Source: Cyprinodon diabolis (taxonomy: Eukaryota > Chordata > Actinopteri > Cyprinodontiformes > Cyprinodontidae). Taken from it: 64,000 nucleotides of DNA. The position numbers and the translations under genes were made by a program. The stretch covers positions 9,580,217 through 9,644,216 of the forward strand of contig CM060080.1 in the NCBI GenBank assembly GCA_030533445.1, read 5' to 3'. Below, piece after piece: positions 35,198-46,752 of the stretch. The notes under the pieces are model-generated. The model was not told where the DNA came from. It was given only the letters and a program-made list of their open reading frames with translations, and ran no database searches. Every line of letters begins with the position of its first letter. The first letter of the stretch is position 1.

Positions 35198-36409
35198 CAC
35201 CTTGGATCCAAAAACCTTTACTATTAAGCAGATCCCATCAAAACCAGCAACTATACTTTAAAGACCTAATTAGAGTTAATGTTCCACAAATCTACAATAG
35301 ATTCAGGTAACACAAGCTTTTTTTTTTACACCATCATAAACAGAAAGAAAGAAAACTCTATGACAACAGCTTTTAACTTCAACGCAACTTCTCCCCAAAT
35401 GGTTTGAAGGTTGTTGATAAGGATGTTCTCTGCTCTAATGCCAGATTGCATCTTCCAATGAAAAACCAAAAAGAGTCAAGTATAAAATCATCTTCTATGC
35501 TTCTCACTTTCGTTTTTACCTACATCTACAAATCTTGTTCATTTCACTGCTTGCATTTCCTTCCATCCCTTCCTTTACACACCTCAATCCTATATAGGAA
35601 TCTCTGAGGCAAAGACAGCTGGGAATCCAGTCAACTTTTGAACTGGGAGCGGCACCTTTAGACGGTGCCACCAGGACATAACTGGGGCAAGACAGTCTGG
35701 GTCGATGGCAAAACACACATCAGGAAATCTCCTGCTGGAATGCTCCCTCTAAAACAACATGACCCGATGGACAGAAATTTACATGCTCCTATTTCTGTTC
35801 ATCCAATATACTAAAGCTGAAGAGTGAATAGCTTTAGAGTGGAGTCAAAGTCAAACACTAGAATGTAAAGGTAGTACTTTAAGAAAGGAAAAATATTAAT
35901 AATTCAACCACTTTTAATAGCTTGCAGTTGTTAGTAAAGTTTGAATATATATCGATAAAAGCTCCAATGTGTCCGCAATCAAAGCAGTCTGAGTGCTTTA
36001 GGACCCCAACGCGACCTGCATATTAATGTCACACATTAGCACACAGTTTATGAAGGTAATGATGAACATCACTGTCACTAAAGAGTTTAATAAAGGTTAA
36101 TAAAGAAAGAAACGTAAAAGCAGATTCCAGTGTCTCCGCATTCAACTCTGGAGTGATGGGAGCTGCTCAGAATGTAGGAAGTTAAAAATAAAGTAAAACT
36201 TTTAACAGCAGCCATTTCTAAAGCAATCAGTACCTGCGTCTGCAGAGATGTCTTTGTGGACATGTAGCACCTTGGCATTAACGGTCGGGTAAAACAAGGC
36301 ATGACCATTCAGACACTTTTAAAACTTGTGGAGATATATTAATTTTTTGCCTATGGGGGGCACAGGATTAAACAAATCTCTCTTAAAAACAAGAAGTAAA
36401 ATCGCAACT
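35198..36409. other. Stretch with no gene recognised
   Basis: No repeats or coding signal assigned. Confidence 0.5.
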
Positions 36410-36499
36410 TTAGCTATCAGAAAAAAAGACTGATATATTTCTTTTCTGGCTAACACTGGACCTACTTCCAAAATCGAGATCGGATATGAACATCCCTAC
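36410..36499. repeat. Solo hAT-like 3' end
   Basis: CTAACACTGGACC, CTTCCAAAATCGAGATCGG and the terminal ATGAACATCCCTA resemble the right end of fish hAT elements whose ends start TAGGGATGTTCAT. No left end was found. Confidence 0.5.
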
Positions 36500-36772
36500 T
36501 TATTAGCAGCTGAAAAGTATCAGGCAGATGAAAAGACAAGCATGATTTTTTTTTCTTCTAATTACTAAATGTATTTCTCAATTTCACCTTGTTAACCTTA
36601 ACAGACAATGAAAAATACACCGCAAATATGACATCACATAAGTCTGAAAAAATGGTCCGACCAAATGATACAATAGCACCATGTTTTTTTCTCCTGATGT
36701 TTACTGTTTTAAACACTCTGTGTATACAAAATTACAATAAAGTTTTAAGAAATAAACAATAAATTTTAAGTC

Positions 36773-37311
36773 TTAAGGGCTGGTTATACTCACGCAGCAG
36801 TGTGTCGCAGTGAGCTTGTCTCAGGTAGGATGCAGATATTTTTGTTTATGCCAAATATTGAAGCATAGTCTGCGCTATGTTATTCAACGCCACAATGCAA
36901 GAGGAACAATCATGAACTATCTGTGGGTCTAGATACGCCCGAGAGAGTGAGGAAGTGGAAAAGCGCAAGGTGCAAGTTTGTGCAACAATGGAGGGACATG
37001 AGGGCGAAAAACAGGGGGGATCCAGGTGGAAAAAGGGTCCCAGCATTCTCGCACACCTCGCTCTCCTAGCTGGTATGACTTTGAGGTTTTTTTCACCATA
37101 GCGATCATACAAACAAAACATGTCAATAAGGTACCAAGCAGGAAATAGTGTAGAGAGGATGTAGATTTGACCAATCAGAGGCCTCCTGTCTGTGGTCACC
37201 TACAATTTTGGAGAGGTGCAGCAGAGTTTCTGCAGAAGGGGCGGGAGCATATTTGCATTTACTGCAACACACATGAAGACGACCTGGTTTCTAAACAGGA
37301 ACCATCCTTAA
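36773..37311. mobile_element. TTAA-flanked non-autonomous transposon, family T copy 2
   Basis: TTAA occurs at 36773-36776 and 37308-37311. The left end GGGCTGGTTATAC and the interior CGCAGCAGTGTGTCGCAGTG match the right side of the 13355-13790 copy in reverse. The right end GAAGACGACCTGGTTTC matches its left side. This copy is about 100 bp longer. Two antisense ORFs across it share wording with ORFs of the first copy but show stops and shifts. Confidence 0.75.
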
Positions 37312-37914
37312 GTCTAAGTCCACTTGCTGTTAAAAAGTCAAAATATGACATTATAGGTATATCAAATTGACTGATTTTTTTCTACCGTTAAGGCTCCTAC
37401 AATTTTCACTTGAGTAGCCCCTTAGGGGCTCCCATATCACCAAAAAAAAAAACAACTTAGAAGCCTATAACAAGACCATAAGGTACGGTAATCCTTCTCA
37501 CCCATGAAACAGAAATGCCTCAGCTAAAACCACTGGAAAAAGAGTGAAGGAGGCTTTTTCCAACCCTCCAGGGGTGTGATTAAAAGCCATTTCATTTAGT
37601 TTGATTCATTAAAAAAATATAATTTCCTGTTAGAGGGACCATTAATTATTGGGGCAGACCGCATGAGAGAGCAGACAAGGGAGTTCCTACCATGCTGCTG
37701 TTGATGTCTTAACCAAAGCAAATGTTGGAGTTTAAAACAGCAGCAGCTGCCCAGCCATGCTCAATGTGCTGTATGGGAGGATTCTCTAAAGATGCTGGAT
37801 GCCTTAATCTAATTTGAGCCAAGAACCAGATGAGACAAAAGATACTTGAAAAGGGACAGAACAGCAATTTGGAAGAGGCTAATCTGTGTTCAAGTCTTCT
37901 TTTTGCTGGTGATG

Positions 37915-38290
37915 ATTCTCAGTCATGCAGGTCATAGTCATTCCAAAAAAAAGTAAAAAAAAAAAATCCACTGTAACTTTGTTTCCAAGTTGGAAGACGA
38001 TTCATTTCCCATCCAGGAAGCTTTTTCAATTAAAAAGTGACTTTTTCAATATTTGAATTGAGAAAGCTAAAATAATGCATCCGTTTTTGGCATTTACTTA
38101 ATCATATTTAGTTTAACACAATTGTTTCATGTCAGCAGGGTAGGACATAAAACAATTGTGTTAAAGTAACTAAATATGATTAAGTAAATGCCAAAAGTGG
38201 TTGCATTATTTTTTGGATGGGAAGCAAAACGTCTTCAAACTTGGAAACAAAGTCCAGTGGATTGTTTTTTTTTAAACTTTACTGAAAAGT
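37915..38290. mobile_element. Hairpin MITE, family H copy 2, carrying a nested element
   Basis: The left arm (about 37924-38014) has GGTCATAGTCATTCCAAAA, TTTGTTTCCAAGTTGGAAGA and TTCCCATCC. The right arm (about 38213-38270) has GGATGGGAAGC, TTCAAACTTGGAAACAAAGT and CCAGTGGATTGTTTTTTTT. The arms are interrupted at the AGAAAGCT/GGATGGG centre by a family P palindrome. Confidence 0.72.
38071..38210. mobile_element. Palindromic MITE, family P copy 2 (nested)
   Basis: The left arm 38071-38127 starts AATAATGCATCCGTTTTTGG. The right arm 38151-38210 is its complement apart from a few mismatches and one 3-4 nt gap. The spacer with GCAGGGTAGGACATA is identical to the 35032-35197 copy. The outer CACTGAAA end seen there is not evident here. 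Confidence 0.87.
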
Positions 38291-39929
38291 AAGCTTCTGC
38301 TCTTCTTTAAAAAAATAATACTTTTTTAAACTCTAAATACTGAGTACTTGCTGCTGTATCTTAAAGATGACCTGTAGAATGAAAAGGCGACTCCCAGCAA
38401 AAGTCAGCATGGTACACCAGCAACACTGATGTTAAACTTGGTCCTGGGTAAAAGTAAAAAATGCTGACCCAGTTCTCCATTGGGCAACAGGCAGATCTCT
38501 TCCTCATCAAACAAACTGAAGCACTTGCTATTAATATTGGGAAAGAGAAGAAAGTGGCCCACACCACATTCCAAAGGCTCCCTAACATTCCCTCATATTA
38601 ACAGGGCTCGGAATGAAATCCAACACTTGGCATCTCTATCCTTCGAACCCCAAAGTGCCGTTCTGCCATGTCAAATTGCTTTCTTATTTCATCAGAGTGG
38701 AACACGCCAGAGTCACGAGGCTCAACTAAAGATATGTTATTATTTGTGGCAGAAAAACCTGACATAGATGCAGCTTTGGAGCTTGTTACCATGACTCTCA
38801 GGAGAAAATCCGATACCAAACTTCCCAGAGATTCCATGGGCTTCCAACACCCCAGGGTCCTTTAACTATATTTTTAAAGCACAGCAGTCAAGTCATCCAA
38901 ATTACACAGATGCCTCCTCTTAAAAAATCTACTGTTAAACTTGCAAAGGAAAGAGAAAACAGGCTTATTGGCAAGTTTGTTTTTGCACAGCCCTTTTCCG
39001 AGCTTCTCTTAGCAGTTCCCTGTGGATTCACTACCTTGCCATTGTTTGACTTCTCATTCTTTGCACCAAGGTCTGAATAGCAACCAAGTTTTCCTGGGTG
39101 AGAGGTCAACAGCTGCAGCATCGAGGACAGAAGGCTTCTGGTTAATGTCTGGAATGCTCTTGGACACTTATAGCAAAGCGAAAAGGGACAGACCCCCAGA
39201 GTGACCAGGACCTTTTCCCAAATAGTCTACAGTAATGCTGTACTGAACAGAGGCACCATACTAAGAAATATGATTACACATCATAAGCTGTAAAAAAGTG
39301 TGTCACTAGCATAGATAGAATAGCATCATTCGCACTGAAGCAGGTTAACTTTCAGAGACTGAGAGATGCAACCTTGGTTGATTCTCCATGTCGGCAGTCA
39401 TTCCAAAACGCATCATAAATATGCCATCCATCAGATTACAGCAGCTTTACCGACGTCATCCTGTCGTCTTGATCATCAAGTCACCAGTTGGTAGCAGGAG
39501 CTTAATGTATATACCTCACTCTCCCTCTAATCCTGACAGATCAGCTCATCTGACTGTAATGGGTGATGATTTATAAAAGAGCTTAATGACTGCTGACGGT
39601 GCAGACTCCACTGATTTTGCTGAAATCCATGTGAAACATCTTGCTGAATCTTTTAGTGTTTTCACACTGCTTAACCCTCACTGAAATTTAATCTAGGATA
39701 TCCACTGGCCTATGAAGTTAGCACTCTATAGCATGATGACAGATTAAACCTCACGTTGGAAACAAAGCACTACACTGTAATATTTGTCTTTTTCAGAGCT
39801 TAAGTCTACCGTAACATTGTCTCTCGAATTTCAATCCTTGTTTCTGGCATCCTGCAAATTTAGATCTACGTATGTTCCAAAGCAGCTCGCCTAAAGAGTT
39901 TCATTTCTTCTTCCGTCCTACAGATGCAC
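38291..39929. other. Stretch with no gene recognised
   Basis: Overlapping short ORFs at 38361-38868 on both strands have no recognisable domain. Nothing else assigned. Confidence 0.5.
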
Positions 39930-40290
39930 ATCACAGACACCCTCACCTGGACTGGAAACACCACCTCACTGGTCAAAAGGGCATAAAAAGTGCTTGCACT
40001 TCCTGCGGAGGATGAGGAGAGCCCACCTGCCCCCACCCATCCTCCCCACCTTCTACAGAAGCACCATAGAGAGCGTTCTGACCAGCTGTCTCACTGTGTG
40101 GTGTGGAGGCTGCAGCGCCTCAGACTGGAAGAAGGTGAGAACAGCAGAGAGGATCATGGGGGCTCCTCTTCCCTCCATTAAAGACATTTCATCCCAGCGC
40201 TGCGTGTCCTGAGCCCGTTACTGTGGTCCTACAGTTTCCAGAACAGTTGCTTCCCCACTGCCATTAGACTGCTAAATTTTATATTAATTA
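39930..40290 (+). pseudogene. LINE (L2/Rex1-like) reverse-transcriptase C-terminal fragment
   Basis: The frames around 39945-40212 read TDTLTWTGNTTSLVKRA, then LRRMRRAHLPPPILPTFYRS, then TIESVLTSCLTVWCGGCSAS and PLPSIKDISSQRC. This order is typical of the C-terminal region downstream of the reverse-transcriptase catalytic motifs in fish L2/Rex1/jockey-type LINEs. The catalytic YxDD region and endonuclease are absent because the copy is 5'-truncated, which is usual for LINE insertions. A frameshift near 39990 and a stop at 40210 break the frame. A 3' untranslated part probably continues to about 40475, where AATAAAATCTGTCT occurs. It lies antisense to daam2 and is not a host gene. Confidence 0.82.
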
Positions 40291-40311
40291 TAGTTATATA
40301 TATAACTATAA
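40288..40311. repeat. 24-bp perfect palindrome
   Basis: TTATAGTTATA and its mirror complement meet without a spacer. It lies just after the LINE coding remnant and may mark AT-rich 3' untranslated sequence. Confidence 0.8.
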
Positions 40312-40479
40312 AGTCTTATGTTTATATCACCTTTTTCACAAGTGTTTTTTTCATCACACTGCTGGTTACCTTTATCAAGGCTGCACTTTAAAAAATTAAA
40401 AAGTCTAGACTGGTCTAGACTAAACGAAATTTCTTTTTTTATACACTTGTGTGTAGAAAACGACAGAATAAAATCTGTC

Positions 40480-43400
40480 TAAGAGCTGAAAAATGCACAA
40501 GCTGCAGGACAATAGCTGCTCTAGACTGGAGTATGAGATCTCTGATTTAAGGTGGATACAAAGCTGGAGCACCATGCGACTCTAGACTCCAAAGTCACTT
40601 GGTGGGAGTGAACAGATGAATTGAAACACACATCAAGCAAGTCATGTCATAGCTCAATGCAATGGACTGAAGTCTGCAATATTGCACTTCAGTCATGGGT
40701 AAATTCTTTAGATAGTTTTAAATAAAACGACTTCCAAAAATGGTTGGTTTGTCCCTTAGAGCGCTCTAAATATGTAATCCCTAAGAAATGTCAATACTTT
40801 TGAGCTTTCCTCCACCACTAATTTTATGTGATTGATTAAAAGTCCAGCTTTTTCTTAATAAAAACATCTGACTCACCAAACAAATTTTATCAAACAGAAA
40901 AAAGCTGTTGCATTGAAACCTTTAATATAGAAGAACTTTGAAAAGGACATACTGTACGTTTAATTTCAGAAATCTAAAACGTCTGCCCTGAAGCACTAAA
41001 TCCAACTGCTTGAATCATTATCACTTCAATTTGGGTTATTTCTATAGAGAAAGCAACTTCTAGAGCAACCAAGAATGTTGCCTCAAAGTTTACAGAGTCC
41101 TGCTAATTTACTTAAACATTTGATCCGGATGCGTTAAAGAAAGAAAAATATAAAATGCACAAGTCGCAAGACTTGAAGGACTGGAGTTAGGGTATCCTGT
41201 CTAAAACTAAAAAGAGATGAATTTGTGAAAAAAAATCGCTTCAAATCTTTATAATCTTTAGTTAGAAACCAAATGTTGCTTTAAATGCAGTAAAGGTTTA
41301 TGTCCTGTTGTTTCTCTCTCATAAATAACCCATAGAAAATAGTGAAATAAACTATGTTTTGTCCAGCTAAGTAACACAAAGCTTCCTCTATCCTATTTGT
41401 TGCTGTGCACTGTCACTCAGATGGCTTAAAGAAGGCCAATATGCTTTTATCTTATCAAAAGAAGAATTCCTTCCTATCAACAAAAAAAACAACCTGATTT
41501 GAACACAGATAAATCCAACTTGGTGGCCTGACATCAAACTTTTAATTGCTTGTTACGTTACTTGTTTTGCTCTCTAAAATGAAAAGGGTAGGAAAAAAAG
41601 TCTATTATTCTTAGAATAGAACATTTCTAAACCGCTACTCATTTTAGGTTTTTTTTTTATTCTAATATCAAGAGTCTACTGTATGGATAAAAAAATTAAA
41701 TTAAAAAAAGTAAGAGTGTTTTGGTGAAATATTTAACATTGTAAAAATGTTTCCACTTTAAAAAAAGGTAAGGTAAGTATAAATATTTGCATTAACACCC
41801 AAATGCTGTGCGTCTTTTAAAGCTTTTATTAAAAGGTCAACATATATATGGTGCGATGCTGACTCATGCTGTGTAAAGAGTAGGATGCCAATATCATCAG
41901 TCCTTTCAGGATATATGGAATGTGTGGCTGTCACGCTGAATACTGAAATGACGGACAGCACCAAAGGCTTTGACAATATGATTCATGTGCATTGGGCTAA
42001 AGTCTGAAGCCTGAAATAGGTCTTCCCATCACATGACACATCTTATTTTCCTTTGATATTTTAACATGGCTGAACATTCATCAGATTTTTACCAGCTAAA
42101 GAAAATCAATAGAGTACCAAATATCTGAAAATTTCTGAAAAAAATTTATCATTTCTAGGATGTAAAACTAAACATAACCATTGGCATATCATTGGTCTGA
42201 GTTAGTAGAGTTGTCACTGCTGTTGGAAAAAAAAAAGAGCCCAAACATTCAATCGATGCACGTTGTACATCTCTGACCTAGAAAACGTGTCCAGCAGTTA
42301 CAGCAACAAAAACCGCCGAATGTTTATAATTAAGGAACAGAAGCCCTTTGTTGCCATTCTGCCAGGATCCTGCAGAACATTAAGCTGTTTATTTTATTAC
42401 CATCAGCAGTCCCATTCTACCCGATGGAACTGAGCTGAAGGATAGAGCGCACGGACAAATCAGGCTGAACATCTGTGCTCATGTATGTAGTCCCCTGAGT
42501 GAAAGAAACTTTGCTCCATGGCCAGAAAAACTTAAAGGCATTAAACTCCAATTAATACTACTTACCAGGGATGTAGAAGCTACAATAAAAGAATAATTTC
42601 CTTCTCCCCTCCTATGATTCAAGATAAAGAATTCCTTCACAGGGTAAGTTTACAAAGAACATTCATAAAGCCGCTGTATCATCTGGATTCGGTTTACTTC
42701 TCTCCAATTCCATTATTTTGATGAGTTTAAAACCGGCGACTGTGTTCCAAGCTTCTCAATCGAGCTGTAGCTTTCAGCTGACTGAGCTCGAAGCAGAGCT
42801 GTTGACACTGTCCCCTCTAACTCTCCCCCACCCTCGCCCTCTTTTGATCGTTCATCCCTCCGACCCTCCCTTTTTGGATTCCAGCCTCTGCCTATGACAG
42901 CATCCATGTGGAGCTCAGTTACAAGGTGATGGCTTTTCTGTAGCATTACATGCATGAGGCTACAGTACAGATTTGTTACGTCAGGCCAAGTGAGTAGGTA
43001 AGATGAGAGGAAGTGACCCTCGGTGGCTTGTGTTTCCCACACTGTGTGCAATCCTAACTCCACCCGATGCATTCCTTCACTGAGGGAACAGAACAGCAGG
43101 ATCATAAGAGTGGCTCAAAGGAAAATCAACTTCCTGTTGTCGGATATTCAATGGTAGCAAACACAAGGTGACATCATGGTGTTACTCATTTGTAATTACC
43201 ACTGTAGCCCAACCAGGAAAAGGATTTTTCCTGAGATCATATCATTGCACTTTGAGAAGGGGAGATGCTATGCTAGATAATAACAAACTCAGACGGCTTT
43301 GTCAAGTTCACAGCATTAACTCAGGCTAATGTTATGCGTGGAATTGCATGGGGGATGGTGATGTCTGAGAAGCAAAGGTCAAGCTGGGATAAAAAGTGAG

Positions 43401-45134
43401 AGGTCAGGGACTACAGAGATCAGCACTTAAAAATCCCAAATGCATCAGTCGGGACCGACATCATCCCAGTCATCGACCCCTAAAAACATCCAGATTTAAA
43501 AGTATATAGTGATACGGAGTAACGCATTATCAACTTTTTAAGTAAATGTGAAAACTGTGAGGTCTCTTCAGGGGTGTTTATTTCAATTAATCCTTTAATG
43601 CATTGATTATTTTCAATGTAGATTGTTATCAATAGTCATACAGCACCAAGGACAAGCAGTTGTTCCATTATTTATAGCCCTTTTTGGCTTTTTTTATGCC
43701 ATAATTAATAAAATTAAGTGATTTATACTAATGATTGTCTTCTCGATGAAAAGCAAAATATTCTTTGCACTGATGAGTACAAAAGGGATATGTTTTTAAC
43801 ATTCCACATCCATATACAGCTGTGTGAAACCAATACAGTTTCAGAAAAATAACATCTTCACAGTCAAACGAATTGATCCAGATCTTGTTCAGTCTATTCT
43901 GGAGAAAATGATGTAACAATGAATTCCTTTCTTTACCTAAAGGTGTTAGGATTACCTTAAGCTAAAGGCAATTGTGTAATGTGACAGGGCTGTAAGGTCG
44001 AAAGAAAACTGGTCAGTCCACATTTATGGAAGGGCCTAGTCAAAGTCTGCACATTTTAGATGTTATGGTATGATTTTAGGCAGCATGTAAAATATCTACC
44101 ATCAGGCTGGTAACCAATTATCTCAAATGGGTGGCATAACCATGTATTTGGTTTGCTGTATAAGCCAATTAGTTTTCACATAAGATAAATGTCTTACCTT
44201 AATTATTTCAAATAAAATTATTTCAAAACTGATTTTAATCTTTCCATCAGCTTTTCTTTGTGTGATGTCAAAATGTGATTGCTTAAAGCAGATAATGGTT
44301 TATGAAACATTGGGGACAATGAGTATAAAGAGAAGGAATCTGTGAGGAGGTATATTTTCTCTCCAAGCAAAACAAGGTTATATAAGAGAAAACAAAAACA
44401 GTCAATTTAAAGCACAATAGTCTAGTTTTAAAACCAATTAGAGTGTAACAATATATAAAGTGCATGTTTGCAATCCTAATTTTTTTATAATATCTTATTT
44501 TGTTGCGTTATTGTAAAAAGGACCATCTGCTCTCTGTGCTGCCTAATCCTCTCGGAGCTGAATGAATAAACATTTTACTAACAGGCTCAAAGGAAACATG
44601 CATAATCTGATTAAACACCCAAATGTGATTAGAGACAGATAATTGTGTATGCAAAAGTATCCACATCAACCATGCACCTTTTCTTTCCAGATTACGTTTT
44701 ATAACTTGCAAGGAAAATGCATCCTAAAGCATTTAGTTTGGCTATTCATGTCAAACACCTTACGCACCTAAATTCAGTGGAAAAATGTCGGTTAATCAAC
44801 TAAATCTAACAGTTTTTGTCAAACTATTCAAATTTTGAGCCTTAAGTATCTACTTTACAGAACCCTGGGACTAAAAACAAAAAGGAAAAAAAAAAAAACT
44901 GTAAAACCTCTTGCCCAGAACTGACTGTGAGGGAGTTCTAATGTCTTACTTTTATTTTCTAGCTGTGGCCTGGCTCAAAAGTCAAGAAACGTAATAGAGG
45001 TCTAATAGTCTGACTTTGCCCTGATTACTAGAGGAAAGTTTACTGCTTATATCCAATAACAGTTTTAGTAGAGCTAAACCTACGAATAGAGATTTTTGTC
45101 CATTTCTCTTTAAGGAACTATACAGTTTGTGGGG
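40480..45134. other. Stretch with no gene recognised
   Basis: A minus-strand ORF of 130 codons (43105-42713) lacks domains. No repeat was assigned in these 4.6 kb. Confidence 0.5.
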
Positions 45135-45330
45135 ACTGTTGGCCTACTGGGTTAGAGCAGTGTGCTTGTGCTCTGAGACGGTTGCAAGTACCTGGTTCAA
45201 TCCCCACAGCCTCCACTCTGGGTTTCCTAAGCAAAACCTTTAACCCCAGACTGCTCCCTGGGTGTCACACAATGGCAACTTGAAGTAGCAGTGAGCTTCA
45301 TGTTGCTTAAAAAAAACAGTTGCGTCTAAC
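45135..45330 (+). repeat. tRNA-derived SINE, second copy
   Basis: The B-box-like GGTTCAATCCC (45194-45204) and a body CTAAGCAAAACCTTTAACCC plus ACAATGGCAACTTG correspond to the SINE at 11788-11998. It is more diverged and lacks the AATAAAGTTT tail. Confidence 0.65.
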
Positions 45331-45371
45331 TTAATGAGAGAGAGAAAAGATTAACTAATTTACTGGTTCAC

Positions 45372-45420
45372 GTTGGTTCATGTAGCAGTAAATTTGTTAT
45401 TTACTGTTGCATGAACCAAC
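45372..45420. repeat. 22-bp hairpin
   Basis: GTTGGTTCATGTAGCAGTAA and its complement with two mismatches, 5-nt loop, just beyond the SINE. Confidence 0.75.
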
Positions 45421-45616
45421 AGGAGTCATACAGGAGTCTTGCATACAGGTTTGAAGTGTTTGTTACCTATATATAAGACAATGGGACACCATGAAAAGAA
45501 AGGTTCCACTTAGGGTTGACAGTCATTTTCCACATACTTTAAGCAAAATGAATTTGTGATGTAAATTTCTCTGCCAACCAATTAGTCAGTAAAATCATTC
45601 ATTAAACTGTAGCAAC

Positions 45617-45850
45617 TAGGGCTGAAACAATTAAGTGGATTATTCGTGATTCATAAAATGATCGTCAACTAAGTTAGCGATCCATTTATCGTTATAAATC
45701 ATTGAGATGACTGCAGAATACAGACTCTAAGATATGCGACGTTCTATAATAACAGAGCATTTATAATCTCAGCTTCCTTCCAAAAATGTAGTAGCTTGAG
45801 CCAACATGCCTCTAAGGAATTAATTAAACAAAAAAGGGATTCCAATTTTA
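45617..45850. repeat. hAT-like left end fragment
   Basis: TAGGGCTGAAACAATTAAGT followed by ATGATCGTCAACTAAGTTAG is the left end of a common fish hAT element. No right end (which would read GTTTCAGCCCTA) was found, so it is truncated or decayed. Confidence 0.65.
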
Positions 45851-46740
45851 GTTTATAAAAAGCCACGACTATTCAGAGAATGAAGGGAGCAGACATTGTT
45901 CAAATCCAGTCACCAGCTGATTTGTCAGTGCATCTCTATTAATTACTTTTGCTTATCCATCACTATTGAGCAATCAACCTAAGAATTTGTCATTAAAATC
46001 AATAACAAGAATAATTTTTGGTGATATAAGGATATGTCCATTCATCTTTTTTTATGTAAAAGGAATAGAAAAGAAAGGTGATTATAATGCCATTTTTCAT
46101 TTTTCTCGGGGGACAGAAGACAAATGACACCAAGTCACAGGCGGTAATGCCTGGATGCATTCCTGAGCAAGCCCATGGGACGTATCCATTAACCCAACAA
46201 GAAGACAAAGAAGGCTTAACTCAAAGATGTCCACTTCCGCTCCTGTCTTTTTCCTTTCTCTTTCTCAATAGCATTACTTCTACTTTCTCTCCAGGGTGAC
46301 CTCAGCATCCCAAATCCATTGGAGGAAACCCCTAGGAACCCCCCAGGAATGGGCAATGCTCATGTTCTAGTCTGGCTAAGTGCACTACAACTACTCCTGT
46401 ATCATCCATCACAGCCTGGTAATTAAGGCAAATGGAGCCAGCTTGACATGCTTGAGATAAGAATCATACCCCCAATCCACTAAACTATAAGGCCATCTGC
46501 TCTTCTTTTATTTTTTGAAGGCATGCTTGATTTTACTTTTTCTATTCAGCACAATAAGTCGATGTGGACAGATACACCTCTGGCTTTGCTTTCATCATAC
46601 AAAAGACACGTTCGCCAAAGGTCCAGTCAAGTTCAGTTCCCACCTCTGTTTGACTTCAAGTTACAAAGACTATGTTATTATTAATAATCCAGCTACAGTA
46701 GATTGTTCAGTAAGATGAGACCTGTGTGCACTGCGAGCAC
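45851..46740. other. Stretch with no gene recognised
   Basis: May include the decayed interior of the preceding hAT fragment to about 46010. Nothing else assigned. Confidence 0.45.
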
Positions 46741-46752
46741 ACAAAGCTTTGA

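Noticed and set aside
42713..43105. 130-codon minus-strand ORF.
   Set aside because: No recognisable domain, no splice context, composition similar to surrounding intron.
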